From an uncultured Porphyromonadaceae bacterium (lineage in GTDB: Bacteria > Bacteroidota > Bacteroidia > Bacteroidales > Muribaculaceae): a DNA stretch of 52,041 nt. Positions within the stretch are counted from its first letter, which is position 1. Each line of letters starts with the position of its first letter. Made by a program: the position numbers and the translations under genes. The notes under the pieces are model-generated. The model made no database searches. It saw only the letters and a list, made by a program, of their open reading frames with translations, and was not told the origin of the DNA. Location: positions 1 through 52,041 of the forward strand of contig CANRVB010000017.1 of NCBI GenBank assembly GCA_947643165.1, given 5' to 3'. Positions 1 through 9,319 of this stretch are shown here, piece after piece.

Positions 1-103
1 TTAACACTTCTAATTGCCCAATTTAACATATGCACCGTGCTTTCGGCTTGACCCTCTTTTGCCCCTTTTTTGAACGAAAAACTCCATATTATCAAAAAAT
101 TGC

Positions 104-111
104 TAATTTTG
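104..111 (+). promoter_or_regulatory. -7 promoter element of the methylmalonyl-CoA decarboxylase operon
   Basis: TAATTTTG matches the Bacteroidetes -7 consensus TAnnTTTG exactly. Transcription would start near position 115, giving a leader of about 80 nt before the mce start. The leader can form a small hairpin (arms 130-134 and 143-147). No good -33 TTTG at the usual spacing is visible. Positions 1-103 hold no gene that I can support. Confidence 0.6.
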
Positions 112-196
112 CACTGAATTTTGGACAGATATGCTTTTGCCGGCATAACTGCACAGTTCACAAGTTAATATACTAAGAACCAATCATACAAACGAC

Positions 197-619
197 ATGA
201 ACATTTCCCACATTGAGCACATCGGCATAGCAGTGCCTTCGCTCGACGAAGCAATCCCTTTCTACGAAAACATTCTCGGTCTGAAGTGTTTCGCTATCGA
301 AGAAGTTGAAGACCAGAAAGTACGCACAGCGTTCTTCAAGGTTGGTCAGACAAAAATCGAGCTTCTCGAAGCTACTGCACCCGAAAGCGCAATCGCCAAG
401 TTCATAGAGAAGAACGGTGGCCGTGGCGGCATACAGCATGTGGCATTCGCTATGGAAGACGGCGTTGCAAACGCGCTCGCCGAAGCCGAAGAAAAGGGCT
501 GCAAGCTCATCGACAAGGCTCCCCGTCGTGGCGCCGAAGGCCTCAACATAGCTTTCCTTCACCCAAAATCGACATGCGGCACTCTCGTAGAACTCTGCGA
601 GGATCCCAAAAAGATGTGA
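197..619 (+). CDS. mce: Methylmalonyl-CoA epimerase
   Basis: This 140-residue protein is a single-domain member of the vicinal oxygen chelate (glyoxalase) fold and interconverts the (S) and (R) epimers of methylmalonyl-CoA. The N-terminal stretch IEHIGIAVPSLDEAIPFYE carries the first metal-ligand histidine, and further ligand candidates are the His of QHVAFA and the C-terminal Glu of LVELCED. Length is normal for the family. It is the first gene of a five-gene + strand operon with mmdA 40 nt downstream, so its job is to link methylmalonyl-CoA mutase output (mutase not in the window) to the decarboxylase that makes propionyl-CoA. The start fits the family N-terminus. Confidence 0.95.
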   Translation: MNISHIEHIGIAVPSLDEAIPFYENILGLKCFAIEEVEDQKVRTAFFKVGQTKIELLEATAPESAIAKFIEKNGGRGGIQHVAFAMEDGVANALAEAEEKGCKLIDKAPRRGAEGLNIAFLHPKSTCGTLVELCEDPKKM

Positions 620-659
620 TCTGTAAACCATAACAACCGCAAATACCAACTTTATTAAT

Positions 660-2213
660 ATGAGCAATCAACTTGCAAAAGTACAGGAACTCATAGCCCT
701 GCGCAATGAGGCCCGACTCGGTGGCGGCGAAAAAGCCATCCAGAAGCAGCACGAACGCGGCAAATATACCGCACGCGAGCGTATAGCCCAACTCCTCGAC
801 GAAGGTTCGTTTGAGGAAATCGACATGTTTGTACGCCATCGTTGCTACAACTTCGGTCAGGAAAAGAAAAGCTATCTCGGCGATGGCGTTGTTACCGGCT
901 ACGGCACGATAGAAGGCCGCCTGGTATATGTTTTCGCCCAGGATTTCACCGTGTTCGGTGGTTCTCTCTCGGAGACCATGGCCCAGAAGATTTGCAAGAT
1001 CATGGATATGGCCATGAAGATGGGTGCTCCCGTCATCGGTCTTAACGACTCAGGAGGCGCACGTATCCAGGAAGGCATCAACGCCCTGTCGGGCTACGCT
1101 GAAATTTTCCAGCGCAACATCCTCGCATCCGGCGTTATTCCCCAGATCTCGGCTATCCTCGGCCCGTGTGCAGGCGGTGCAGTTTACTCTCCCGCTCTCA
1201 CCGACTTCACTATCATGACCAAGGGTATCAGCTATATGTTCCTCACCGGTCCGAAGGTAGTGAAGACCGTTACCGGCGAAGACGTTACTCAGGAAGCTCT
1301 CGGTGGTGCAACCGTACACTCATCTAAGAGCGGTGTGGCTCACTTTGCCGGCGAAGACGGTGAAGATACCCTGCGCATCATCCGCAAACTCTTCAGCTAT
1401 ATACCTCAGAACAATCTTGAGGAGGCTCCTCTGGCCGAATGCAATGACCCGATCGACCGTCTGGAAGACTCTCTCAACGAAATAATACCCGACAGCCCCA
1501 CAAAACCCTACGACATGTATGAGGTTATCGGTGCTATCGTCGACAACGGTGAGTTCCTTGAAGTGCAGCGCGACTATGCCAAGAACCTCATTGTTGGTTT
1601 CGCACGCATGAACGGCCAGTCGGTAGGTATCGTGGCCAACCAGCCTAAGTTCCTCGCCGGCGTACTCGACAGCAACGCTTCGCGCAAGGGCGCACGCTTC
1701 GTACGCTTCTGCGACGCCTTCAACATTCCTCTCGTGACACTCGTCGATGTACCAGGCTTCCTTCCCGGTACCGGACAAGAGTATAACGGTGTCATCCTCC
1801 ATGGTGCAAAACTTCTCTACGCTTATGGCGAGGCTACAGTACCCAAGGTTACTGTCACACTCCGCAAGAGCTACGGCGGCAGCCATATCGTGATGAGCTG
1901 CAAGCAACTCCGCGGCGACATGAACTACGCATGGCCTACCGCAGAAATCGCGGTTATGGGCGGTGCCGGTGCCGTAGAAGTTCTCTATGCCAAGGAAGCC
2001 AAAGCCAGCGAAGATCCTGCAAAGGTTCTCAAAGAGAAAGAAGAAGAATACAACAAACTTTTCTGCAATCCTTACAATGCAGCCCGCTACGGCTATATCG
2101 ACGACGTTATCGAGCCCCGCAACACTCGCTTCCGCGTGATACGCGCCCTCCAGCAGCTTGCTACAAAGAAGGTTGTTAATCCGGCCAAGAAACACGGTAA
2201 CATACCTCTCTGA
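660..2213 (+). CDS. mmdA: Methylmalonyl-CoA decarboxylase alpha subunit (carboxyltransferase)
   Basis: The 517-residue protein is an acyl-CoA carboxyltransferase of the MmdA/propionyl-CoA carboxylase beta family. It moves the carboxyl group of (S)-methylmalonyl-CoA to biotin on the carrier subunit, releasing propionyl-CoA. It has two crotonase-like halves; visible family motifs include the oxyanion-loop glycines around GGARIQEG in the N-terminal half and [15 protein letters not shown] in the C-terminal half. Full length. Because oadG-like, biotin carrier and beta genes follow, the decarboxylase role is favoured over biotin-dependent propionyl-CoA carboxylase. A hairpin lies between this gene and the next. 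Confidence 0.95.
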   Translation: MSNQLAKVQELIALRNEARLGGGEKAIQKQHERGKYTARERIAQLLDEGSFEEIDMFVRHRCYNFGQEKKSYLGDGVVTGYGTIEGRLVYVFAQDFTVFGGSLSETMAQKICKIMDMAMKMGAPVIGLNDSGGARIQEGINALSGYAEIFQRNILASGVIPQISAILGPCAGGAVYSPALTDFTIMTKGISYMFLTGPKVVKTVTGEDVTQEALGGATVHSSKSGVAHFAGEDGEDTLRIIRKLFSYIPQNNLEEAPLAECNDPIDRLEDSLNEIIPDSPTKPYDMYEVIGAIVDNGEFLEVQRDYAKNLIVGFARMNGQSVGIVANQPKFLAGVLDSNASRKGARFVRFCDAFNIPLVTLVDVPGFLPGTGQEYNGVILHGAKLLYAYGEATVPKVTVTLRKSYGGSHIVMSCKQLRGDMNYAWPTAEIAVMGGAGAVEVLYAKEAKASEDPAKVLKEKEEEYNKLFCNPYNAARYGYIDDVIEPRNTRFRVIRALQQLATKKVVNPAKKHGNIPL

Positions 2214-2230
2214 CCTGATGCCGTTTTTGG

Positions 2231-2264
2231 TCATTACACCTCCGGAGTCTTGGCGGTGTAATGA
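2231..2264 (+). other. Intercistronic hairpin between mmdA and the OadG-like gene
   Basis: Perfect 10-bp inverted repeat (tcattacacc at 2231-2240, ggtgtaatga at 2255-2264) with a 14-nt loop, starting 17 nt after the mmdA stop. No T-run follows, so it looks more like an mRNA-stabilising or processing element than a full terminator. It contains an ATG at 2261 that would give a spurious upstream start for the next gene. Confidence 0.6.
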
Positions 2265-2299
2265 TCGGCCTCACCACCAAAACATTTAATATCACTCGT

Positions 2300-3211
2300 A
2301 TGAAAAGAAATATTCTTCTGCTGCTCGTAGCTATTGCCGTCGGATCCCTGACTCTGTCAGCGCAGGGCCGTCGCAGTCTGCGGATCAACGAGGTGATGGT
2401 GCAGAATGAAAACGACTATGTTGATGACTACGGTCAGCGCGGCGCGTGGATCGAGCTTTTCAACTCATCGTTTGCTCCACTGCAGATATCAAGTATCTTC
2501 ATCACCGACGATCCAAACGAGCCAACAAAATATCAAGTGCCGCTGGGCGACGTCCGCACCAAGCTCCACAAACGCTCACACATCCTGTTCTGGGCCGATG
2601 GCTACAAGACACGTGGAGCTACACACCTCAATTTCAAGCTGGTGCCAGGTGTTGACAACTGGATTGGCGTTTACGATGCCGACGGTATCACACTGATCGA
2701 CTCTGTGACAGTACCGGCAAGCCTTACAGCCGACCAAAGCTATGCACGCCGCTTTGACGGTGACAGCGATGGTTGGGAAATCCGCAGCTCCGAGGAAGGC
2801 TTCAATCCTGTCACTCCCGCCGGATTCAATCACGTTAAGGAAGGAAACAGCAAAGCCGCCATGTTTGCCGAACAGGATGAACACGGATTCGGCATGGCAG
2901 TAATCGCTATGTGCGTAGTATTCAGCGCATTGCTTCTCCTGAGCGTTTGTTTCTATATCATCAGCAAGATAGGCGAGCGCACAGCAAGCAGCAACAAGGC
3001 TAAGGCTCAGGCACATACAGGCGAAATGGTATCGACAGAACGTCCCTCGCACGATTCAGGCGAAGAGATTGCAGCCATTGTAATGGCTCTCCATGATCAT
3101 CTCGACGCTCACGATACCGAGAGTACTATCCTCACCATCAATAAGGTGAAACGCGCCTACTCACCCTGGAGCTCAAAGCTCTACAACATGCGTCAACTTC
3201 CTCACAAGTGA
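2300..3211 (+). CDS. OadG-like decarboxylase subunit with N-terminal lamin-tail domain
   Basis: The 303-residue protein starts at ATG 2300, which gives a clean signal peptide (MKRNILLLLVAIAVGSLTLS, cleavage near AQG); the in-frame ATG at 2261 lies inside a hairpin and is rejected. Residues about 26-150 look like a lamin-tail (LTD) beta-sandwich: LRINEVMVQN, then WIELFNSS, ITDDP and WIGVYDADG. One membrane helix spans about 197-222, followed by a charged cytoplasmic tail ending in a motif (RAYSPWSSK) seen in OadG-like gamma subunits. In the operon it holds the position of the small gamma subunit that holds alpha and beta together. The periplasmic domain's job is unknown. The decarboxylase role rests on context plus the helix and tail. 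Confidence 0.8.
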   Translation: MKRNILLLLVAIAVGSLTLSAQGRRSLRINEVMVQNENDYVDDYGQRGAWIELFNSSFAPLQISSIFITDDPNEPTKYQVPLGDVRTKLHKRSHILFWADGYKTRGATHLNFKLVPGVDNWIGVYDADGITLIDSVTVPASLTADQSYARRFDGDSDGWEIRSSEEGFNPVTPAGFNHVKEGNSKAAMFAEQDEHGFGMAVIAMCVVFSALLLLSVCFYIISKIGERTASSNKAKAQAHTGEMVSTERPSHDSGEEIAAIVMALHDHLDAHDTESTILTINKVKRAYSPWSSKLYNMRQLPHK

Positions 3212-3254
3212 CCCTCAACCTCATTAATAAAACCTTAGTTTCACAAACTTAGCA

Positions 3255-3692
3255 ATGAAAGAATACAAATATAAAATCAACGGTAACAGCTATAAGGTGT
3301 CAATAGGCGATATCGACAACAACATAGCACAGGTTGAAGTTAACGGTGTTCCCTACCGCGTTGAGCTCGAGGGCACAAAGACACCCGTCAAGGTCGTTAA
3401 CGCACCGCGTCCATCTGCCGCCCCCCGTACCGACACCGGTGCCAAGGTCATCAGCAAACCCGCCGCTGCTGCAGGCGCCGGCTATCAGGTCAAAGCTCCC
3501 CTCCCCGGCACTGTACTCAGCATTCCCGTCAAGGTTGGCGACACAGTCAAAGCTTCCGACACCGTTATGGTTCTCGAAGCCATGAAGATGGAAAATGCTA
3601 TCCATGCCGGCCACGATGGCCGTGTAGCCTCGATAGCTGTCAACGCCGGCGATGCCGTGCTCGAAGGCGCCCTGCTGGTAACCATCGAATAA
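3255..3692 (+). CDS. mmdC: Biotin carboxyl carrier subunit of methylmalonyl-CoA decarboxylase
   Basis: The 145-residue protein carries the carboxyl group on biotin between the alpha carboxyltransferase and the membrane beta subunit. The biotinyl domain occupies about residues 78-145, with the canonical EAMKM motif at 108-112 and the biotinylated lysine at 111. A short N-terminal domain (1-45) is followed by a Pro/Ala-rich linker (about 50-75) such as swinging-arm carriers have. It lies 43 nt after the OadG-like gene and 50 nt before mmdB. Confidence 0.94.
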   Translation: MKEYKYKINGNSYKVSIGDIDNNIAQVEVNGVPYRVELEGTKTPVKVVNAPRPSAAPRTDTGAKVISKPAAAAGAGYQVKAPLPGTVLSIPVKVGDTVKASDTVMVLEAMKMENAIHAGHDGRVASIAVNAGDAVLEGALLVTIE

Positions 3693-3742
3693 TGGTCCGG
3701 CTTCTGTTAATCATTTTTCAATGACTTTTCACACAGACCATT

Positions 3743-4900
3743 ATGTCATTTAGCGAATTTCTGCTGCAAAACCTGCAACAATTCTGGGAGCTAACAGGCT
3801 TCTACAACGCCACATGGCAGCACTTTGTGATGCTCGGCGTAGGTCTCTTCTTCATCTGGCTTGCCATCAAGAAGGACTTTGAGCCTATGTTGCTCGTGCC
3901 CATAGGCTTCGGTATGCTTATCGGCAATATCCCCTTCAACACTGAGGCCGGTCTTGAGATCGGTATCTATGAAGAAGGATCCGTTCTTAATATTCTCTAC
4001 AACGGTGTGAGCGCCGGATGGTATCCACCGCTCATCTTCCTCGGCATCGGTGCCATGACCGACTTCTCGGCCCTCATCGCCAATCCCAAGCTCATGCTCA
4101 TCGGCGCAGCCGCACAGTTCGGTATCTTCGGCGCATACATGGTAGCCCTGCTGCTCGGCTTCGCACCCGACCAGGCCGGTGCCATAGCCATAATCGGCGG
4201 TGCCGACGGTCCTACAGCCATCTTCCTTTCATCAAAGCTGGCTCCCAACCTGATGGGTGCTATCGCAGTGTCGGCCTACAGCTACATGGCCCTCGTTCCG
4301 GTGATACAGCCACCTATCATGCGTCTGCTCACCACCAAGCACGAGCGCGTCATAAAGATGAAACCGGCACGCGCCGTCAGCCAGAACGAGAAGATCATCT
4401 TCCCGATTGTTGGTTTGCTGCTCACATGCTTTGTCGTACCTTCGGGTATTCCACTGCTGGGCATGCTCTTCTTCGGCAACCTGCTCCGTGAATGTGGTGT
4501 ATGCACACGTCTGGCCAAGACTGCATCCAACGCCATGACCGATATGGTGACAATCCTTCTCGGCATGACAGTAGGCGCGTCGACACAGGCTTCAGAGTTC
4601 CTTACAGCCCAGACTATCGGCATCTTTGCCCTCGGATTCATGGCATTCATCATTGCCTCTACATCTGGTGTGCTCTTTGTCAAGCTGTTCAACTTGTTCC
4701 TGCCGAGCTCCAAGAAGATCAACCCGCTTATCGGCAACGCCGGTGTATCGGCTGTTCCGATGTCGGCACGTATATCAAACAACCTTGGTCTTGAATACGA
4801 TCCCAGCAACTACCTGCTTATGCACGCCATGGGCCCGAACGTGGCCGGTGTGATAGGCTCTGCCGTAGCTGCCGGTGTGCTCCTCGGCTTCCTTGCCTGA
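3743..4900 (+). CDS. mmdB: Na+-pumping decarboxylase beta subunit
   Basis: The 385-residue integral membrane protein decarboxylates carboxybiotin and couples this to Na+ export. It is very hydrophobic with about nine or more membrane segments. Family signatures are [19 protein letters not shown], which includes the aspartate of the ion path in OadB, and [13 protein letters not shown] near the C-terminal part. Length is normal for OadB/MmdB. It is the last gene of the operon; a GC-rich hairpin follows 22 nt after the stop. Confidence 0.95.
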   Translation: MSFSEFLLQNLQQFWELTGFYNATWQHFVMLGVGLFFIWLAIKKDFEPMLLVPIGFGMLIGNIPFNTEAGLEIGIYEEGSVLNILYNGVSAGWYPPLIFLGIGAMTDFSALIANPKLMLIGAAAQFGIFGAYMVALLLGFAPDQAGAIAIIGGADGPTAIFLSSKLAPNLMGAIAVSAYSYMALVPVIQPPIMRLLTTKHERVIKMKPARAVSQNEKIIFPIVGLLLTCFVVPSGIPLLGMLFFGNLLRECGVCTRLAKTASNAMTDMVTILLGMTVGASTQASEFLTAQTIGIFALGFMAFIIASTSGVLFVKLFNLFLPSSKKINPLIGNAGVSAVPMSARISNNLGLEYDPSNYLLMHAMGPNVAGVIGSAVAAGVLLGFLA

Positions 4901-4922
4901 CCATAACAATCAGCTATATCGG

Positions 4923-4953
4923 GCCGGCCGGTCATTCAATCAGACCGGCCGGC
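4923..4953 (+). terminator. Hairpin terminator after mmdB
   Basis: Perfect 11-bp arms (gccggccggtc 4923-4933; gaccggccggc 4943-4953) with a 9-nt loop, followed by a weak ttatatatct tail. Its position after the operon supports termination although the U-tract is poor. Confidence 0.7.
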
Positions 4954-5024
4954 TTATATATCTGATATACCTGATTAAGTCTATACAGGTCGAAAAAAAC
5001 GATCAGGACACCATCATATCCGCC

Positions 5025-5032
5025 TAACTTTG
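5025..5032 (+). promoter_or_regulatory. -7 promoter element for the hypothetical gene at 5187
   Basis: TAACTTTG matches TAnnTTTG. It predicts a start near 5036 and a leader of about 150 nt ahead of the next gene, longer than most here. I see no known riboswitch in it. Confidence 0.5.
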
Positions 5033-5186
5033 ATTGATGTTCCGAACATATTCGCAAAACACCGCGTTTAAGAGTTGATAGCACTTCTTGATAGAGCCCT
5101 CTTCCGGTTGAAAAACCAACGGCAATCACCCATATCCGGAAACTCTATCTCGGTTTTATCAATCACATATACCATACAGACTATAG

Positions 5187-5537
5187 ATGATAACAAAGAA
5201 AGTCATAGAGTCGATATACAAACAATATCGCAAGAAGCCAGCGTCGCCCTACGATCTTGAGATCGGGCTTCTCTTCTCCACTGCTATGGACAAGCACTGC
5301 ATCAATATCGATGGAGACAACATCATGATCGAGAGTATCGGCACAAGTTCGCCTTTTCACAAGATCGGACTCGACCGGATCCACGCTATCGTTGACTTCG
5401 ACCGGGTCGTAGCCATTGTACTCCCCGCGTCAATTGTTTTCCTGCACAAGGATAGTCCTGCGGTAAACATCCATATCAAAATGGAAAAGCCTTCGCTCAT
5501 AGAGCGCATACGCTACAAATTCACCAAAGACGAATAA
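5187..5537 (+). CDS. Small conserved hypothetical protein
   Basis: 116 residues, soluble, no signal peptide or membrane helix. The N-terminus is basic and helical (MITKKVIESIYKQYRKKPAS), followed by an alternating beta-strand region (INIDGDNIMIES, IHAIVDFDRVVAIVLPASIVFLHK) and a basic C-terminal tail. I recall similar short proteins in other Bacteroidales but cannot name a domain or function. It stands between the decarboxylase terminator and tcdA, 100 nt upstream of the latter. Confidence 0.75.
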   Translation: MITKKVIESIYKQYRKKPASPYDLEIGLLFSTAMDKHCINIDGDNIMIESIGTSSPFHKIGLDRIHAIVDFDRVVAIVLPASIVFLHKDSPAVNIHIKMEKPSLIERIRYKFTKDE

Positions 5538-5637
5538 TCAGACCGGTGCTCACGCCCGATCCTATCGCTCTTCTCATATTCTTCAGACTCTCCTACGCAA
5601 AGATATCAGGATCACGCAGACCGCCTACTGTTAGAAT

Positions 5638-6387
5638 ATGGACAAACGTTTCAACAGACTCGAATTATTAACCGGCACCGAAGGCCTCGACCGGCTCAAA
5701 TCGCTCAATGTCATCATTTTCGGGCTCGGAGGTGTAGGAAGCTGGACCGCGGAAGCTCTTGCCCGCTCTGCTGTAGGCAATATAACACTTGTCGACGCAG
5801 ACTGTGTAGCCGAATCCAACATCAACCGCCAGTTGCCTGCGCTCACAACCACAATCGGACAGCCGAAAACAGAGTTGCTTGCCCAAAGGATAGCGCTGAT
5901 CAATCCTGATTGTCATGTCACAGTGAGACACCAGCGATACACAGCCGCTACCGCCGACTCTTTCGACCTCGACAGCTATGACTACATAGTCGACGCCATT
6001 GATTCGCTTGCCGACAAACAGCTCCTCATTTTACGCGCCACCGCATGCCGCCATGCCAGACTGTTCTCATCCATGGGAGCTGCACTCAAGATGGACCCCA
6101 CGCGCGTCAGAGTCGCAGAGTTCTGGGATGTGAAAGGATGTCCGCTCGCGGCCGCGCTTCGACGCAGATTCCGCAAAAGCGAGCAGAAACCAAGGCGCAA
6201 ATTCAAGTGTGTATACAGCGACGAGTTACTGTCAAACATAACACCGGCCGATCCCGACGCACATACGGCAGATACCGCCATGACCTTCGGCAAAGTAGCC
6301 ACCAACGGAGCCATATGCCACATAACAGCCATATTCGGCATGACTTTGGCCGGATTGGTGATAGACAGCGCACTCAAATCAAAATAA
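5638..6387 (+). CDS. tcdA: tRNA threonylcarbamoyladenosine dehydratase
   Basis: This 249-residue E1-like (ThiF/MoeB superfamily) enzyme uses ATP to convert t6A37 of ANN-decoding tRNAs to the cyclic ct6A form. The Rossmann nucleotide motif FGLGGVGSW is near residue 25, followed by LVDAD and the adenylation motif NINRQLPAL. Downstream, YIVDAIDSLADK and FSSMGAALKMDPTRVRV are typical of TcdA/YgdL rather than MoeB or ThiF, and no zinc CxxC pairs of the sulfur-carrier E1s are present. Normal length. Confidence 0.9.
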   Translation: MDKRFNRLELLTGTEGLDRLKSLNVIIFGLGGVGSWTAEALARSAVGNITLVDADCVAESNINRQLPALTTTIGQPKTELLAQRIALINPDCHVTVRHQRYTAATADSFDLDSYDYIVDAIDSLADKQLLILRATACRHARLFSSMGAALKMDPTRVRVAEFWDVKGCPLAAALRRRFRKSEQKPRRKFKCVYSDELLSNITPADPDAHTADTAMTFGKVATNGAICHITAIFGMTLAGLVIDSALKSK

Positions 6388-6474
6388 TCCCCTTATTTCC
6401 AACTGTCATCTTGCAAAACACATAATTTCATCTATCTTTTTCACACAGTCCGTCATATTGTGCAATTTATTTAG

Positions 6475-6482
6475 TAATTTTG
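6475..6482 (+). promoter_or_regulatory. -7 promoter element for the deaminase-S41 protease-cyclo-ligase operon
   Basis: TAATTTTG, an exact TAnnTTTG match. It lies downstream of the in-frame ATG at 6458, so that upstream ATG would not be transcribed from here; this supports the start at 6509. Confidence 0.65.
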
Positions 6483-6508
6483 TAGAACTGAATTGCATTG
6501 TATATAAA

Positions 6509-6937
6509 ATGGACACCGTAATCAAGCAAGAGACGCTCGACCGACGCTATCTTCGGATGGCAAGAATATGGTCGGAAAACTCCTACTGCGAGCGCAGACA
6601 GGTTGGCGCCCTTATGGTCAAGGACCGGATGATCATTTCCGACGGTTTCAACGGTACACCCGCCGGATTTGAAAATGTATGCGAAGATGAATCGGGTGTA
6701 ACCAAACCCTACGTCCTGCACGCTGAGGCAAACGCCATAACAAAAGTCGCCAGAAGCAATAATTCAAGCCAGGGATCCACACTCTACGTCACGGCTTCCC
6801 CATGTCTTGAATGTGCCAAGCTCATCATCCAATCGGGTATTAAGCGGGTGGTCTTTGCCGACCTTTACCGCATGACCGATGGCATAGATCTGCTTCGCCG
6901 CGCCGGCATAGAATGTTGCCACATACCCGAGCCCTGA
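6509..6937 (+). CDS. dCMP deaminase family protein (ComEB-like)
   Basis: 142 residues from ATG 6509; an earlier in-frame ATG (6458) overlaps the promoter. The zinc-dependent deaminase signature is complete: HAEANAI provides the zinc His and the catalytic Glu, and PCLEC supplies the two zinc cysteines. The family deaminates dCMP to dUMP, feeding thymidylate synthesis. Residues YCERRQVGALMVKD and GFNGTPAGFENVCE match dCMP deaminases better than CDA or TadA. The S41 protease gene follows after 84 nt. Confidence 0.88.
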   Translation: MDTVIKQETLDRRYLRMARIWSENSYCERRQVGALMVKDRMIISDGFNGTPAGFENVCEDESGVTKPYVLHAEANAITKVARSNNSSQGSTLYVTASPCLECAKLIIQSGIKRVVFADLYRMTDGIDLLRRAGIECCHIPEP

Positions 6938-7021
6938 CTATTTCCGGCTCCATCCACATAGCAAAACGACTGAATCACCCCGACAGGGAAACCGCGCACC
7001 AAAAAAAATCAATACACAATA

Positions 7022-8692
7022 ATGTCACCCAACACCAGGAAGCCTGCAGTCTGGATACCGCTTATCGTTGCCGTATCTATTGCCGGCGGAATTTGGATAG
7101 GCCATTCATGTGGCGAAAGCAGCAACCAGCAGTCGCCGGCCTTGAACAAGCTCTCAGGAATACTTGATATTGTCAACACACTCTATGTCGACGATGTGAA
7201 CACCGACTCGATAGTCGAACTATCGTTGTCCGACTTCATATCCAAACTCGATCCTCACTCCGTATATATCCCGGCCAAGGATCTTCAGGCCGTGAACGAA
7301 GAGCTCGAAGGTTCGTTCAGCGGCATTGGAGTCAGCTTCACCCTACTCCACGACACCATAGTGATCAACGAAGTTGTATCAGGCGGACCGAGCGAAAGAG
7401 TAGGACTTCTTCCGGGCGACCGCATCGTAACCATCGACGACAGCGTTGCCGCGGGACCAAATTGGGATCAGGCACGCATCCTGCGCTCGCTGCGTGGCGA
7501 AAAAGGCACCGAAGTGCGCCTCGGCATACGCCGTGCCACCTCCGGAAGCAAACTGCTGCCCTACACCATCACCCGCGGAGATATTCCCGTCACATCAATC
7601 GACGCATCATATATGATCGAGCCAACAGTAGGCTACGTCCGTGTCAACAAATTCGGACGCACCACCTACGATGAGTTCTTCACATCGCTTGTGCAGCTCG
7701 GTCAGAAGGGTGCCGAAAAATTCATAGTCGATCTACGTGGAAACACAGGCGGATATATGGAAATAGCCAATCTAATGGCCAATGAGTTCCTGCCCCGTGG
7801 AGCAAGAATAGTGTCTATGCGTGGCCGCACAGATACCGACGAAAACGACAATGCCATATATGCCGACGGAACCGGAACGTTCCAGAATGCCGAACTTGTT
7901 GTTCTTCTTGATGAATATTCCGCAAGTTCAAGCGAAATCTTTGCCGGCGCCATACAAGACAATGACCGGGGCCTCATCGTCGGACGCCGTTCATTCGGCA
8001 AAGGCCTCGTTCAGCGCCAGATCGACCTGCCCGACAGTAGCGCATTGCGTCTGACCACCGCACGCTACTATACCCCCTCCGGCCGGTGCATACAGAAGAG
8101 CTACACACTTGGCGACAACGAATCCTATGAAATGGATATCTTCAACCGCATGAACCATGGAGAGACACTCAGCGTCGACTCCATAAAAGTCGATATATCC
8201 ACACCCTACCACACCATAAATGGCCGCACCGTTTATGGAGGTGGAGGAATTCTGCCCGATGTATTCGTTCCTACCGACACCACCGGATATTCCAAATACT
8301 ACTTCAACGTCGCCAATGCCGGCCTGCTCCAACGCTTTGCATTCGATTATGTCGACGCCAACCGCCCAACCCTTGAAAGCGCCGGAGATGTTGAAAAACT
8401 GATATCATTGCTTCCGTCCGATGCCGAACTGCTGAGCGCGTTTGTCACCTACGCAAAGATTGAAGGAAAAATACCGGCGCAGTGGTACTACATAAACATT
8501 TCGCGCGACATGATCGTTAATCAACTAAAGGCGTTGATCGCTCGCGATATTTATGGTATCAACGGCTACTTCACAGTCTACAATACTACCGATCAGTCGG
8601 TGATGACCGCTCTTCAGGAATTGACCCACGGCAATGCAGCTGTGCCTGTCAGAGTCTCACTCGACCTTGGCAAGAGAGAAGAAGCCCAATAA
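7022..8692 (+). CDS. C-terminal processing peptidase (S41 family, PDZ-containing)
   Basis: 556 residues. An N-terminal signal anchor (about residues 9-28, WIPLIVAVSIAGGIWIG) places it in the periplasm or on the outer face of the inner membrane. A PDZ domain (about 90-170, with GIGVSF and GLLPGDRIVTIDD) precedes the protease domain. The Ser-Lys dyad is visible: the serine cluster S300-A-S-S-S-E305 and Lys327 in FGKGLVQ. Family members cleave exported proteins near their C-termini. It has an extended C-terminal region (about 430-556) as in other Bacteroidales CtpA-like proteins. Confidence 0.92.
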   Translation: MSPNTRKPAVWIPLIVAVSIAGGIWIGHSCGESSNQQSPALNKLSGILDIVNTLYVDDVNTDSIVELSLSDFISKLDPHSVYIPAKDLQAVNEELEGSFSGIGVSFTLLHDTIVINEVVSGGPSERVGLLPGDRIVTIDDSVAAGPNWDQARILRSLRGEKGTEVRLGIRRATSGSKLLPYTITRGDIPVTSIDASYMIEPTVGYVRVNKFGRTTYDEFFTSLVQLGQKGAEKFIVDLRGNTGGYMEIANLMANEFLPRGARIVSMRGRTDTDENDNAIYADGTGTFQNAELVVLLDEYSASSSEIFAGAIQDNDRGLIVGRRSFGKGLVQRQIDLPDSSALRLTTARYYTPSGRCIQKSYTLGDNESYEMDIFNRMNHGETLSVDSIKVDISTPYHTINGRTVYGGGGILPDVFVPTDTTGYSKYYFNVANAGLLQRFAFDYVDANRPTLESAGDVEKLISLLPSDAELLSAFVTYAKIEGKIPAQWYYINISRDMIVNQLKALIARDIYGINGYFTVYNTTDQSVMTALQELTHGNAAVPVRVSLDLGKREEAQ

Positions 8693-8737
8693 TAGACAGC
8701 ATGCCGACCCACGCCCAACCTAATCATTCCTATCGAA

Positions 8738-9289
8738 ATGAAAAAAGACGATATCCGCACTCAAATACGAGCGTGCAAAGCTCTTCTCGATGATTCCGAG
8801 CGCAGGTTGGCTGCTAAATCCGTATTCGACAGACTTGAGCGGCTTGCCGCTTTCACTATGTCGGACAGCATACTCATGTACCATTCACTGCCCGACGAAC
8901 TCTCTACAATCGAATTCATCGACCGATGGAACAACCGCAAGCGCTTCTTCCTGCCGAGAGTCAATGGTGTGAACCTCGACATTCTGCCCTACGACAAATC
9001 GCGCCTGCGCCTGGGAGCATTCCAGATAGAAGAACCCGATGGCAACGATACGGTCGATATCAGCTCAATCGAGATGGTGGTCGTTCCGGCCGTGGCCTAT
9101 GATCGCAAAGGCAACCGTGTAGGGCGTGGAAAAGGCTACTACGACCGCTTGCTCAAAGACACAAAAGCTCTGAAGATCGGTGTCGCATACGACTTCCAGC
9201 TCGTTGATCAGATCGATACCGAAGACCACGATGTCGGAGTCGATATTGTCATCACACCCAGCGCCACCATCACCATAAGGCGCAGATAA
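8738..9289 (+). CDS. 5-formyltetrahydrofolate cyclo-ligase
   Basis: 183 residues. It makes 5,10-methenyl-THF from 5-formyl-THF with ATP, returning a storage folate to the one-carbon pool. Diagnostic motif GRGKGYYDRLL (about residues 129-139) and the preceding VVVPAVAYDRKGNR fit the family, as does the length. It is 45 nt after the S41 protease gene and probably cotranscribed; with dCMP deaminase upstream the operon has a nucleotide/folate flavour. Confidence 0.92.
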   Translation: MKKDDIRTQIRACKALLDDSERRLAAKSVFDRLERLAAFTMSDSILMYHSLPDELSTIEFIDRWNNRKRFFLPRVNGVNLDILPYDKSRLRLGAFQIEEPDGNDTVDISSIEMVVVPAVAYDRKGNRVGRGKGYYDRLLKDTKALKIGVAYDFQLVDQIDTEDHDVGVDIVITPSATITIRRR

Positions 9290-9311
9290 GGCCGCATAGA
9301 AATTTTTTTTG

Positions 9312-9319
9312 TAATTTTG
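9312..9319 (+). promoter_or_regulatory. -7 promoter element of the ABC-F gene
   Basis: TAATTTTG, exact consensus, partly overlapped by the left arm of a 13-bp inverted repeat. Start of transcription would fall near 9323. Confidence 0.6.

Noticed and set aside
1-29. Possible - strand gene entering from the left edge (ATG at 29)
   Set aside because: Only nine codons are visible before the edge and no - strand -7 element precedes it.
1320-2234. - strand ORF (304 residues) opposite mmdA
   Set aside because: Shadow frame of mmdA without recognisable domain.
5075-5260. Small + strand ORF overlapping the hypothetical gene at 5187
   Set aside because: Low-complexity translation, out of frame with the better-supported 5187 gene, and no conserved features.
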